Shown: positions 1-7,613, counted from the first letter of the stretch. The stretch: DNA of 12,585 bases from Bradyrhizobium sp. (GCA_019243075.1 JAFAUV010000016.1:1-12585), one strand, 5' to 3'. The notes: generated by a model from the sequence alone, not told the origin. Translations and numbers: made by a program.

Positions 1-62
1 TGGCGCGCTGAACCCATCCTGAAACACGAGCGCGGGCTGCGTTCATCTGCCTGACATCCTGT

Positions 63-85
63 TCACATCCGAAATCCGCATGTGA
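63..85. repeat. Inverted repeat TCACAT-N11-ATGTGA, possible operator
   Basis: Six-base arms at 63-68 and 80-85 are perfect reverse complements around an 11-base spacer, about 160 bases before the TPR gene. The arms contain TCACA/TGTGA, but in the opposite order to a CRP/FNR site, so I do not assign a regulator. The rest of 1-244 shows no convincing gene; the reading frames entering from the left edge close within about 60 bases. Confidence 0.25.
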
Positions 86-244
86 GGCCGCGGGCGGGCA
101 AAACTGCGCGCATACAAAGGACGGCGTTCCGGGAATATTTCGCAGGCGATGATGTTCAATGGAGCGGGATCGGGTGTAGGATCAACCTTGGCGCAGCGTC
201 CCTGCGAGGACGGTCGTGCCGGAATGCAATCGGGAGAGAGATGA

Positions 245-826
245 ATGCGCAAGTCTTCGAGCAGGCCTTCGACCAGGTTCTTGGCCAGATCTTTGGCCAG
301 ATCTTTGGCATTGTCGCTGCTGTCGGCCGTGCTGGTCGCGTCGCCGGTGATTTCGGCCTATGCCGCGGGCGGCGACGAGCCCAAGCCGCCTCCGAGCGAT
401 TCCTCGACGAAGGGCAAGAAGAAGAGCAACAAGAGCTCGAGCATCGACAGCCTGAAATTTCTCGCCGGCTATCACGTCGCCTATACGACGATCTATGATC
501 GCCACGACTATGCCGGCGCCATCGAACAGTTGAAGGCGCTCGGACAGGATGACCGCGCCGACGTCGCCAACCTGATCGGCTATTCCTACCGCAAGCTCGG
601 CGACTACAAGCTGTCGCAGGTCTGGTACGAGCGCGCGCTCAAGGCCGATCCCAATCATGTGCGTACCTGGCAGTATTACGGACTGTGGCAGCTCGAACAG
701 GGCAACCGCGAGCAGGCCGAATATCACCTGCAGAAGATCGCCCAGCTCGCCGGCACCGATAGCCCCGAATATCGCTCGCTGGCGGCGGCCCTCGAAAGCC
801 CGCCCGGCACCGGCCTCGTCTACTGA
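245..826 (+). CDS. Exported tetratricopeptide-repeat (TPR) protein
   Basis: The 193-residue product starts with an arginine-rich n-region (about 1-19), a hydrophobic core (about 20-34) and a signal-peptidase-like SAYA/A site near residue 40, so it is probably a periplasmic or lipid-free exported protein. A lysine/serine/proline-rich linker (43-68) leads to TPR-type helices: about 73-104 (degenerate), 105-138 (canonical, with the G-Y-x-Y-x-x-x-G-D-Y and A-L-x-x-D-P-N signature) and 139-172. TPRs mediate protein-protein contacts; no catalytic motif is visible and the partner is unknown. The start at 245 is supported by GGAGAG at 233-238. An ATG at 241 opens a different frame without a signal peptide. 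The gene is followed by an intrinsic terminator and seems monocistronic. Family call is firm; specific role is unknown. Confidence 0.88.
   Translation: MRKSSSRPSTRFLARSLARSLALSLLSAVLVASPVISAYAAGGDEPKPPPSDSSTKGKKKSNKSSSIDSLKFLAGYHVAYTTIYDRHDYAGAIEQLKALGQDDRADVANLIGYSYRKLGDYKLSQVWYERALKADPNHVRTWQYYGLWQLEQGNREQAEYHLQKIAQLAGTDSPEYRSLAAALESPPGTGLVY
281..304 (+). repeat. 12-bp tandem duplication inside the signal-peptide coding region
   Basis: TTGGCCAGATCT occurs twice back to back (281-292 and 293-304), followed by a partial third unit. It encodes the repeated residues LARS-LARS-LA at the start of the signal peptide of the TPR protein. Its in-frame 12-base unit could expand or contract without breaking the gene, changing only the length and charge of the n-region. 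Confidence 0.75.
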
Positions 827-857
827 TTGAAGGCCGATCGAAGCCAAGCAACAAGCA

Positions 858-890
858 ACCGGTACAGCCCTGAAGGGTTGTGCCGGTTTT
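858..890 (+). terminator. Intrinsic terminator after the TPR gene
   Basis: A 13-bp stem (858-870 with 875-887, two G-U pairs) closes on a TGAA tetraloop and runs into TTTT at 887-890. It lies 31 bases after the TPR stop codon. It argues against starting the next gene at the in-frame GTG at 880, which would fall inside the stem. Confidence 0.85.
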
Positions 891-939
891 GCTTTCGCGA
901 GTACCATGCAGTAGCGAATTAGCCTCGGTGGTGACTGCA

Positions 940-2331
940 ATGGACGGGTGGCTGCGATCCGCGGTCGGCTACATCAGCGATTGGCTAGAATTTCAACTGA
1001 CCGGATCGCAGCAGCCGGGGGTGATGATCGCCATCGCGTTTCGCGGCGAGATCGTTTCCGAACAGGCGTTCGGGCTTGCCAACCTCGACACTGGCGAGAA
1101 GCTTACGCCGCGCCATCGCTTTCGCATCGCTTCCCATTCGAAAAGCTTCACCGCGGCCGGCATCCTGAAGCTGCGCGAAGGCAAGAAGCTGCGCCTCGAC
1201 GATCCCGTCGGCAAATATGTCGGCGGGCTGCATCAGGAGGTCGCCGAGCAGACCATCGTGCAATTGCTCTCACACAGCGCCGGCCTCACCCGCGACGGCG
1301 CCGATTCCGGGCAGTTCACGGACAGCCGCGCATATCTCAGCCGGGGCGAATTGCTGGAAGAGCTTTCAGTGCCGCCGGCGATCGAGCCCAACACGCGTCA
1401 CAAATATTCAAACCACGGTTTTGCGCTGATCGGCCAGGTGATCGAAGCCATCACCGGCGAGCCCTACCCGGTCTGGATCAAGCGCGAAGTCATCGAAGCC
1501 GCGGGTCTGAAGGAGACCGAGCCGAACATGCCGCTTGCCAAGGGCACGCCGTTCGCGCGCGGACATACCAGGCGCCAGCCGCTCGGCCGGCGCTTCGTCA
1601 TCCTCGGCGACAACGCCGCGCATGCGATGGCTTCGGCCGCGGGCTTTGTCGCCACCGCCGCCGACACCGCCCGCTTCTTCGCCCAGCTCGCGCCGAACGC
1701 GAAACGAAGCGTGATCTCGGTGGCGAGCCGCCGCGAAATGACGCGAAAGCATTGGCGCATTCCCGGCAGCATGGAATGGCATTACGGGCTCGGCGTCTCC
1801 AACGGCACGTCCGAAGGCTGGGAATGGTTCGGCCATGGCGGCGGCTTTCAAGGCTATATCTCGCGCACCGCGGTGATGCCGGAAAGCGAGGTCGCCGTCA
1901 GCATCCTGAGCAATTCCATCGACGGCTGGGCGGGATACTGGATGGAAGGTTGCTTCCACATTCTCCGCGCCTTCAAGTCACGCGGCGCGCCCGGGCGTCG
2001 CGTGCGCGATTGGACGGGGCGCTGGTGGACGATCTGGAATGCGGTCGATCTGGTGCCGATGGGAAATCAGGTCGTGGTGGCCAATCCGCATTTTGTCAGC
2101 CCCTTCCTGGACGCGTCGGAGATCGAGGTGACAAGCCGCGACAAGGGCCGCATCATCTCGGCCCCGGGCTATGCCAGCTTTGGCGAAGCCGTGCGCCGTT
2201 CGCGCAACAAATCCGGCAAGGTCACCGACATCTGGCTCGCCGGCGCCAATTTCAAGACGGAAAGAGCCTTGGCGGCCGAGATCGAGCGGAGATACGCCAA
2301 GCACAATAACAAAGGCAGGAAGCGGAGCTAG
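940..2331 (+). CDS. Serine hydrolase of the beta-lactamase / S12 family
   Basis: The 463-residue protein carries the three active-site elements of the class C beta-lactamase / DD-peptidase / esterase fold: SHSK at 65-68 (nucleophile Ser65, Lys68), YSN at 156-158 and HGGG at 299-302 in place of the KTG box. Residues of about 22-335 make up the catalytic domain; the remaining 130 residues form a C-terminal extension typical of broad-specificity S12 hydrolases and end in a basic tail. No signal peptide is seen, so a cytoplasmic esterase or amidase is likelier than a secreted resistance enzyme; the substrate cannot be inferred. I chose the ATG at 940 because the longer GTG start at 880 overlaps the terminator; GTG codons at 928 and 931 are alternatives. 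The Shine-Dalgarno sequence is weak. It faces the S10 peptidase tail-to-tail. Confidence 0.87.
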   Translation: MDGWLRSAVGYISDWLEFQLTGSQQPGVMIAIAFRGEIVSEQAFGLANLDTGEKLTPRHRFRIASHSKSFTAAGILKLREGKKLRLDDPVGKYVGGLHQEVAEQTIVQLLSHSAGLTRDGADSGQFTDSRAYLSRGELLEELSVPPAIEPNTRHKYSNHGFALIGQVIEAITGEPYPVWIKREVIEAAGLKETEPNMPLAKGTPFARGHTRRQPLGRRFVILGDNAAHAMASAAGFVATAADTARFFAQLAPNAKRSVISVASRREMTRKHWRIPGSMEWHYGLGVSNGTSEGWEWFGHGGGFQGYISRTAVMPESEVAVSILSNSIDGWAGYWMEGCFHILRAFKSRGAPGRRVRDWTGRWWTIWNAVDLVPMGNQVVVANPHFVSPFLDASEIEVTSRDKGRIISAPGYASFGEAVRRSRNKSGKVTDIWLAGANFKTERALAAEIERRYAKHNNKGRKRS

Positions 2332-2338
2332 CCTGCCC

Positions 2339-3943
2339 TTATTTCATCAATCCCGCGACCTCGCCGCGGAACGCCTGGCGCGAGGCGTCGCGCGAATAGA
2401 ACATGTGTCCGCCCGGATAGACCACGAGCTTGGCCCGCTGCGGGCCGGCATAGGCCGGCAACTGGTCGAGCACGATCTTGCTGCCGTAATAGGGCGTCGC
2501 CAGATCGAACAGCCCGTGGGCGACCAGGAGCTTCATCTTGGGATCGATCGCCAGCGCCTGCCGCAGATCGGCGACGGATTGCGCGGGATTGATACCATGG
2601 CCGAAATCCCAGGCGCGTTGGACCGCCATGTTGTTGAGCATATAGGACCCGTCCGGACGCCAATTGAGCTTGCGCGTGGTGAGATCGATCGCTGCGCTCG
2701 AGATCGGCGGCGCGACGCCCTCGCCGGAGGGATCGCTGAACGACTGGAAGCTCGAATCCGGATAGGGATCCGGCCCTGACACTGAGGCGTCGTAACGTCC
2801 GGTGATGCGGCCCTCGCGCCGATCGAACTCGCGGCGGAATTCGATGACGCCGAAGCGCCCCGCCAGGCGCCGGCTGACGGCCTGATCGATGCCGGTCAGT
2901 GAGGCGACCTTGTCGGCGAGCCGGTTGGTCGCCTCCTGATCGGCCTCGCCTCTGACGAGATCGAGCAGGAAGTCGCCGCTGGCATATTTCTCGACATCGG
3001 CAAGATCGGCGCGCGTCACGCCCTTGCCCTCCGCTTTGGACTCGCGCGCGACCGCCGCATAGGTCGGCAGGCTGGCAACATATTGCAGCAGGCTGGAGCC
3101 CGCAAATTCCCGGAAGTCGAGCACGGGCGAGATCAGGATCAGTCCCTTGACGCCGATGCCCTGGTCGCGCTGCAGGTTGTGCACCACTTTCGGCGCACGG
3201 ATGCCGCCATAGCTTTCGCCCGCGACATATTTCGGCGACAACAGCCGATCGTGCTTTTCTAGCCAGCGGCGGATCACGACCGCGACTTCCGCCGCGTCCC
3301 CGTCGATGGAAAAGAACCGCTTGCGCACCTCCTCGCCGGTCGCAACGAAACGGCTGTAACCGGTGCCGACGGGATCGATATAGACGAGATCGGTGAAATC
3401 CAGCCAGGTCTCGGCATTCGGCTGCAGGTCGGGCGGCGCCGACGGCGTCACTGAATCCGCATTGATGGCGAGCCGCCACGGCCCGTTATTGCCGAGCTGC
3501 AGATAGGCCGAGGCGGCGCCCGGCCCACCATTGAACAGGAATGTCACCGGGCGCGCGGTGCGCTCGACGCCATCGAGCTGATAGGAGGTGTAAGCGATAT
3601 CGGCCTGCGGCTCGCCCTTGTCGTCGAACAGGCGGACCGACCCCGCGGTTGCGGTGAAGGTCAGCGAACGGCCGGGCAGATCGACGGTCTGCTTGGTCGT
3701 CGAATCCGGCGGCAGCCTGTGCTGCTCGGCCGCGGCTGGCGTCGCCGGGGTTTCGGCGGCGCGACGGCTTGCCGGGGACTGGGCTTGCCCGGATTTCTGA
3801 CCGGGGGGTCCGGGCGGTGCCGCGGCAGGTGAAGGCTGTGGCGATGGCACCGCCTCCTGAGCCCGCACGCCGCCCGACAGCGACAATGCGATCACCGCCA
3901 ACATCCAACCGAGGCGACGCAGCGCCGGCAACGCCATTATCAT
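2339..3943 (-). CDS. Exported S10 family serine carboxypeptidase
   Basis: The 534-residue protein has a signal peptide (1-28, cleavage likely after VRA), a proline/alanine-rich linker (about 31-80), and an alpha/beta-hydrolase domain with the S10 hallmarks: NGGPG oxyanion-hole loop at 138-142, nucleophile Ser244 in GESYGG, Asp480 in HGLFDLATP and His513 in GGHMFY. S10 enzymes remove C-terminal residues from peptides, usually at acidic pH; a periplasmic or secreted peptidase is expected. Its exact specificity is unknown. The start at 3943 is set by AAGGAG six bases upstream; a second ATG six bases further in (3937) is possible, while an upstream in-frame start at 4054 would bury the signal peptide. 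It converges on the S12 hydrolase with 7 bp between stops and diverges from nadK. No cysteine-rich insertion or truncation is apparent. Confidence 0.93.
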   Translation of the reverse strand: MIMALPALRRLGWMLAVIALSLSGGVRAQEAVPSPQPSPAAAPPGPPGQKSGQAQSPASRRAAETPATPAAAEQHRLPPDSTTKQTVDLPGRSLTFTATAGSVRLFDDKGEPQADIAYTSYQLDGVERTARPVTFLFNGGPGAASAYLQLGNNGPWRLAINADSVTPSAPPDLQPNAETWLDFTDLVYIDPVGTGYSRFVATGEEVRKRFFSIDGDAAEVAVVIRRWLEKHDRLLSPKYVAGESYGGIRAPKVVHNLQRDQGIGVKGLILISPVLDFREFAGSSLLQYVASLPTYAAVARESKAEGKGVTRADLADVEKYASGDFLLDLVRGEADQEATNRLADKVASLTGIDQAVSRRLAGRFGVIEFRREFDRREGRITGRYDASVSGPDPYPDSSFQSFSDPSGEGVAPPISSAAIDLTTRKLNWRPDGSYMLNNMAVQRAWDFGHGINPAQSVADLRQALAIDPKMKLLVAHGLFDLATPYYGSKIVLDQLPAYAGPQRAKLVVYPGGHMFYSRDASRQAFRGEVAGLMK

Positions 3944-3949
3944 ACGCTT

Positions 3950-3955
3950 CTCCTT
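3950..3955 (-). promoter_or_regulatory. Ribosome binding site of the S10 peptidase
   Basis: On the minus strand this reads AAGGAG, six bases before the ATG at 3943. It decides between three in-frame starts and places the signal peptide at the N-terminus. Confidence 0.8.
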
Positions 3956-4131
3956 GCTGCCGTGATCGGTCCATCGACGGGGCCTGTGCCTGCACACCGC
4001 CCCCGGCAGTCGTTGGTTTAGCTGGAAATTGCGACAGGTTGGAGTTGCGGGCAACGGGCCGGACAGATCACCATTGCGGCATTGGCCGGCCCCGCTCTCC
4101 CCCGGGGCGCGTCCTCAAACTGCCGCAACGC

Positions 4132-4158
4132 TGTCGCCCGTTTACTCTTTTGGCGACA
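4132..4158. repeat. Inverted repeat TGTCGCC-N13-GGCGACA
   Basis: The 7-base arms at 4132-4138 and 4152-4158 are perfect reverse complements with a T-rich 13-base spacer. There is no U-tract on either side that would make it a good intrinsic terminator, so an operator for one of the divergent promoters is the simplest reading. The regulator is unknown. Confidence 0.4.
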
Positions 4159-4366
4159 AAACCCGCCCGCCCGCGTCTCGACAATGATAGGCTAGCGCCG
4201 CCCTTTCCGAAGTTCGTATACCATCGCAGCCATTTCTCCGCTTGCCGTGCAGGCACTTCAAATCGGCGAGACTAGGTCGTATAGACGATTGGCGCAGGCT
4301 CTTTTCGCCGACGGGCTTCGCGACAGCCGACGGTGGCGGGCCCAGGATCTCGAGTCTGACGCGTTC

Positions 4367-5146
4367 ATGAGTACGTCCAAGCGATATGACCGGATCGCCT
4401 TTGTCGCGAGCGCGGGCGAAGAGGCCCAGGCGGCGCTGGCGCAGCTTTCCGAGATGTATGGCAATTGCGCGCCTGCTGATGCCGAGATTGTGGTCGCGCT
4501 CGGCGGCGACGGCTTGATGCTGCAGACCCTGCATCAGCACATGCGCACGGGAAAGCCGATCTACGGCATGCACCGCGGCACCGTCGGCTTCCTCATGAAC
4601 GAATTTTCGGCGCACGATCTGCGCGCGCGTCTCGCCGCCGCGCGCGAATCGGTGATTCATCCCCTCCTGATGCGCGCGACCGACATCCACGGCAAGGTTC
4701 ACATCCACCACGCCATCAACGAGGTCGCGCTGTTCCGTCAGACCTACCAGGTGGCGCGCCTGCGCATCCTGATCGACAACCACGAGCGGATGCGCGAATT
4801 GATGGCCGACGGCATCCTGGTCGCGACGCCGGCCGGATCGACGGCCTACAATCTTTCGGTGCAGGGACCGATCCTGCCGATCAACGCGGCGCTGCTCGCG
4901 ATGACCCCGATCAGCGCGTTCCGGCCGCGGCGCTGGCGCGGCGCCCTGCTCCCGGATACGGCCTATGTCGTCATCGAGGTGCTCGAGGAGGAAAAGCGCC
5001 CGGTGGCCGCGGTTGCCGATCACGACGAAGCCCGCGACGTCTGCCGCGTGGAGATTCTGTCCGACAAGACGATCTCGATGCGGATGCTGTTCGATCCCGG
5101 CCACAGCCTCGAAGAACGCATCCTTCGTGAGCAATTCGGGCATTGA
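4367..5146 (+). CDS. nadK: NAD kinase
   Basis: The enzyme phosphorylates NAD to NADP in the cytoplasm using ATP (or polyphosphate in some relatives). The 259-residue product has the NAD-kinase fold signatures in order: GGDG at 46-49, the alphaproteobacterial loop HRGTVGFLMNE at 69-79, NE at 118-119, and the nucleotide-binding stretch from Asp148 through TPAGSTAYN (154-162). Its length is usual for the rhizobial family. I chose the ATG at 4367 because the homologous domain begins within a few residues of it; an in-frame GTG at 4247 would add 40 residues that do not look like part of the fold. The Shine-Dalgarno before 4367 is poor, so start confidence is lower than identity. The gene stands alone, with a 99 bp gap to the response regulator. 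Confidence 0.95.
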   Translation: MSTSKRYDRIAFVASAGEEAQAALAQLSEMYGNCAPADAEIVVALGGDGLMLQTLHQHMRTGKPIYGMHRGTVGFLMNEFSAHDLRARLAAARESVIHPLLMRATDIHGKVHIHHAINEVALFRQTYQVARLRILIDNHERMRELMADGILVATPAGSTAYNLSVQGPILPINAALLAMTPISAFRPRRWRGALLPDTAYVVIEVLEEEKRPVAAVADHDEARDVCRVEILSDKTISMRMLFDPGHSLEERILREQFGH

Positions 5147-5152
5147 AACCAC

Positions 5153-5167
5153 AGGGTTCGCAACCCT
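5153..5167 (+). terminator. nadK: Short hairpin after nadK, weak terminator candidate
   Basis: AGGGTT (5153-5158) pairs with AACCCT (5162-5167) around a CGC loop, seven bases after the nadK stop. It is followed only by TCGTT rather than a proper U-tract, so termination would be inefficient. Confidence 0.3.
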
Positions 5168-5170
5168 TCG

Positions 5171-5195
5171 TTAACCCCGACCGCCCTATGGTTAA
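5171..5195. promoter_or_regulatory. Inverted CtrA-like half-sites before the response regulator
   Basis: TTAACC at 5171-5176 faces ATGGTTAA at 5188-5195, which is the exact reverse complement of the CtrA half-site TTAACCAT. They lie 51-75 bases before the ATG of the response regulator. The spacing differs from the direct TTAA-N7-TTAA arrangement, so this is a weaker candidate than the one at 8951-8969. Confidence 0.4.
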
Positions 5196-5245
5196 TGCGG
5201 GGTGTAGCGCGCGCTGAGCCGGGTCTGCCCCGCAGGGTCGGTCCC

Positions 5246-5791
5246 ATGTTCCGCATCGATTTCAACAAGCTCCGCTTTCTGGTTTGCGACGACAACCCGC
5301 ATATGCGCCGCATCCTGCGGACGCTGTTGCATTCGTTCGGCGCGCGCGAAGTCTATGAGGCCGAGGATGGCGCGACGGCGCTCGAGATGTACACGCATTA
5401 TGTCCCGGATATCGTCATCACCGACTGGTCGATGCCGATCTTCGACGGGCTCGAGCTCGCGCAGATGATCCGCCAGCCGGAATCCAAGGGTAATCCCTAC
5501 GCCCCCATCATCATGCTGACCGGACATTCGGAAAAGCGCCGGGTGACGGTGGCGCGCGACGCCGGCGTCACCGAATTCCTGGCGAAACCGATCTCGGCCA
5601 AAGGCCTCTACCAGCGCATCCTCAACGTGGTTGCAAGCCCACGTCCTTTCATCAAGACCAAGACGTATTTCGGCCCCGATCGCAGGCGCAACACCAACAA
5701 CGCCTATATCGGTCCCGAGCGGCGGGTCGGCGGCGAGGTCGAAGTGCTGCAGCAGCCCTCGCTACTCGACAAAGCCCGCTCCAGCATCTGA
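5246..5791 (+). CDS. Single-domain response regulator with GPDRR/GPERR tail
   Basis: The 181-residue protein is a receiver (REC) domain of about 8-130: acidic pair Asp15/Asp16, phospho-acceptor Asp60 in ITDWSMP, Thr92 in LTGHSE and Lys114 in AKPIS. It has no DNA-binding or enzymatic output domain, so it should act by protein contact or as a phosphate carrier in a phosphorelay. The 50-residue tail carries two related motifs, YFGPDRRR (141-148) and YIGPERR (154-160), in a polar, probably disordered stretch. The start at 5246 follows AGGG at 5234-5237 at normal spacing; a start at 5195 would prepend an unrelated sequence. The Hpt gene begins 19 bases after its stop, so the two form an operon and are likely phosphotransfer partners. 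Candidate CtrA half-sites lie upstream. CheY-like motor control is one alternative role. Confidence 0.92.
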   Translation: MFRIDFNKLRFLVCDDNPHMRRILRTLLHSFGAREVYEAEDGATALEMYTHYVPDIVITDWSMPIFDGLELAQMIRQPESKGNPYAPIIMLTGHSEKRRVTVARDAGVTEFLAKPISAKGLYQRILNVVASPRPFIKTKTYFGPDRRRNTNNAYIGPERRVGGEVEVLQQPSLLDKARSSI

Positions 5792-5810
5792 GACGTCAGG
5801 ATACGCTGCA

Positions 5811-6389
5811 ATGGCGAAAGAGAAGCCCGCGGACATCAAAGTCAAGACCTTCGCCACGCACAAGGTCATTACCCAGCCCAATCCATTGCGGAAAGTGCTG
5901 CGTCGGGTCGACGAGCGCGACTTCGACGATCCCGTTGCGCGCGCCGAGGAGGCGCTCGCCGGCCTCTCCGGGGAGTTCAAGAGCTGGATGCTGATCGAGG
6001 CCGATCGGCTGTCGGCCGCTCACACCACCATGATCAAGAAGGGTCTCAGCAATGAGACCGCCGACGAACTCTTCCGCGCCGCCCATGACATCAAGGGCGA
6101 TGCCGCGACCTTCGGCTACCCCTCCGCGGCCGCCGCGGCCGAAAGCCTGTGCCGGATCATCGAGCACGCGCCCGATCTCGAGAAAGTGCCGGCCGAGCTG
6201 ATCAAGCATCACATCAACGCCATCCAGGCGATCGTGCACAATCACACCCGGCTCGACAGCACGAAACTCGCGAGCGAGCTCAGCCGCAAGCTGCGCGGCG
6301 TCGCCGACGAATATCTGATGCATGTCAACCGCGACCGCCCCGAGCATCTCGAAGCGATCATGGCGCCGAGTATCGTGCCGGGGGAGTAG
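5811..6389 (+). CDS. Hpt (histidine phosphotransfer) domain protein
   Basis: The 192-residue protein contains one Hpt four-helix bundle (about 45-155) with the phospho-accepting His92 in the signature HDIKGDAATFG, where the Lys and Gly after the His are family hallmarks. Hpt proteins shuttle phosphoryl groups between hybrid kinases and response regulators; no kinase is encoded in this window, so the donor must be elsewhere. The first 40 residues are basic and polar with no fold signature. The ATG at 5811 follows AGGA at 5798-5801; the frame is open further upstream but overlaps the response regulator gene and is not needed. It is the second gene of the response-regulator operon and converges on the DUF2336 gene. 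It is shaped unlike ChpT, which is a degenerate kinase dimer. Confidence 0.9.
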   Translation: MAKEKPADIKVKTFATHKVITQPNPLRKVLRRVDERDFDDPVARAEEALAGLSGEFKSWMLIEADRLSAAHTTMIKKGLSNETADELFRAAHDIKGDAATFGYPSAAAAAESLCRIIEHAPDLEKVPAELIKHHINAIQAIVHNHTRLDSTKLASELSRKLRGVADEYLMHVNRDRPEHLEAIMAPSIVPGE

Positions 6390-6411
6390 CACCCGCGCAA
6401 ATAGTCGGGTG
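6390..6411. terminator. Hairpin between convergent Hpt and DUF2336 genes
   Basis: CACCCG (6390-6395) pairs with CGGGTG (6406-6411) immediately after the Hpt stop. Neither side has a U-tract, so it is at best a weak bidirectional terminator in this 51 bp gap. Confidence 0.25.
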
Positions 6412-6440
6412 GGCAAAGCCGCGCCTCGCCATGAGGATGG

Positions 6441-7613
6441 CTAGGCTGCGATTAGATCCTGATGCAGCGCCGTCGCCTCTTCCGCCACGAGTTCCTCGCA
6501 GAACTGGCGCGCTTCTTCGCGCGCGGATTCCGTCGCAAAGCGGCGGAGCAGGATGAGCAGCGGCTCGGTGGCGCCGCGGTCGGTCTCGCAATGGGTCAGC
6601 ACGCGCTCCACCATGCGCCGCCGGAGCCTTGCGGCGCCGCCGGCATCGTCGACAAAGCCGGCCTCATGGAAGGCTTCGAGCGCGATGCGGAAGGCCGCGA
6701 AAGTCGATTCCGGCAGACCGGCGCGCTTGAGCAGCGCGACCAGGCCCGTCGCGCCGCGGTCATGCAACAGCGCCGTGACGCGGGCCTGCGGCAGATCGGC
6801 AAGCTCGGCCAGGGAAGCATCGAACAATTCGAGATTGCCCGACAGCAGCGCGCGCAGGATCAGGCCGGCGGTGAGCTGCGATGTAACGCGCAAATGTGAA
6901 ACAAGTCCGCGCATCTCCTCGCCGCGCGAGCGCGCCGCGATGTTCAGCGTGGAACGGTCGCGCGCTTCACTGGCGATCCTCCCTGCGCGGTCGGCGCTGA
7001 GCCAGTTGCGGGCGACCACGAATTGCGCCAGCGTTTCCGAAAGCTTTGCGACCAAGGCTGCGCGCGTGGCGGCCGGCAGGTCCTCCAGCACCAGCATCGA
7101 TTCGCGGATGGCGGCGAGATGGCCGTGGCGCTCGACGATACGGTCCCAGGAGAACGCCGGCAGCTCCGCATAGGCGTTCTCGATCAATTCCAGCGCAGCC
7201 GCCGCCGAGCCTACCTCCGCGATGGCGGCAGAGACGGAGGCGGGCAGCCTGATACGGCGGGCGATGGCGCATTGCGTCTCGCAATTGCCGGTGGCGACGA
7301 TGTCGACAAGATCGGCATCGATCAGAAGCGGGGAATGTTCGAGGATGGGAAGCGCGACCGAGGGCTGATCCAGCGATAGCGCCTGCACGATCGCGGCCGG
7401 TGCCTCGGCGCTCCTGGCGAAGGTTTCGGCCATCGCCTGCCGCACCAGCGGCGACGGATCGTCCAGGAGCATCAGCAGCGCGCCTTCGGCGGCGCCGCGG
7501 TCATCCTCCGAGAGATCCGAGATGAGCCAGGCTCGCGCGAGCGACCGCGTGGCCTCTGCCCGCTCACCGGCGGGCGCGGTACGAATCCAGCTGATGAACT
7601 GCCGAACGATCAT
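6441..7613 (-). CDS. DUF2336 protein (helical, HEAT-like repeats)
   Basis: The 390-residue protein is alanine/leucine-rich and almost entirely helical, without signal peptide or membrane segments. The N-terminal part (about 20-130) reads as HEAT-like helical pairs (for example LLDDPSPLVRQAMAETFARS near 48-67), and the block around LTAGLILRALLSGNLELFDASLAEL in the second half is the part I associate with DUF2336 (PF10098), an alphaproteobacterial family of unknown function. No catalytic residues are apparent; a scaffold or adaptor is plausible. The start at 7613 gives a 390-residue product with AGGA four bases upstream. A promoter-like sequence overlapped by a CtrA-like box precedes it. It lies opposite the response-regulator/Hpt operon and next to the lytic transglycosylase, so a link to signalling or motility is possible but inferred. 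Confidence 0.85.
   Translation of the reverse strand: MIVRQFISWIRTAPAGERAEATRSLARAWLISDLSEDDRGAAEGALLMLLDDPSPLVRQAMAETFARSAEAPAAIVQALSLDQPSVALPILEHSPLLIDADLVDIVATGNCETQCAIARRIRLPASVSAAIAEVGSAAAALELIENAYAELPAFSWDRIVERHGHLAAIRESMLVLEDLPAATRAALVAKLSETLAQFVVARNWLSADRAGRIASEARDRSTLNIAARSRGEEMRGLVSHLRVTSQLTAGLILRALLSGNLELFDASLAELADLPQARVTALLHDRGATGLVALLKRAGLPESTFAAFRIALEAFHEAGFVDDAGGAARLRRRMVERVLTHCETDRGATEPLLILLRRFATESAREEARQFCEELVAEEATALHQDLIAA

Larger units (their letters stand above)
3944..4366. other. Divergent intergenic region between S10 peptidase and nadK
   Basis: This 423-base spacer must hold the promoters of both flanking genes. I see no convincing gene in it: the frames that stay open across it lack a plausible start with a ribosome binding site or any recognisable domain. 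It contains a GCCCCG-N8-CGGGGC hairpin (4089-4108) and a TGTCGCC-N13-GGCGACA inverted repeat (4132-4158). No clear -35/-10 pair stood out. Confidence 0.6.

Noticed and set aside
182..940. 252-codon minus-strand frame antisense to the TPR gene
   Set aside because: No motif, and it reads through the terminator; the plus-strand gene has a ribosome binding site, a signal peptide and TPRs.
948..2309. 453-codon open frame overlapping the S12 hydrolase in another phase
   Set aside because: It has no family motif and is very rich in arginine; it is a typical GC-rich shadow of the real gene, which has all three S12 active-site motifs.
2328..3479. 383-codon minus-strand frame overlapping the S10 peptidase
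   Set aside because: Arginine-rich composition, no domain, and the overlapping frame carries the full S10 catalytic triad.
3769..4275. Possible small gene in the S10/nadK spacer
   Set aside because: No ribosome binding site or domain; it overlaps the S10 signal peptide region antisense and is rich in Pro/Arg.
4142..5152. 336-codon minus-strand frame antisense to nadK
   Set aside because: Histidine/arginine/aspartate-rich translation typical of the reverse complement of a GC-rich gene; nadK itself is unmistakable.
5153..5167. GGTTCGCAACCC as a tRNA T-arm
   Set aside because: No acceptor, D or anticodon arm can be drawn around it; treated only as a small hairpin.
6412..6450. GCCAT-GAGG-ATGGC hairpin as part of a rhizobial palindromic repeat
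   Set aside because: It resembles fragments of CCTCATGGTGAGG-type intergenic repeats, but only a few bases match and the second half is absent.
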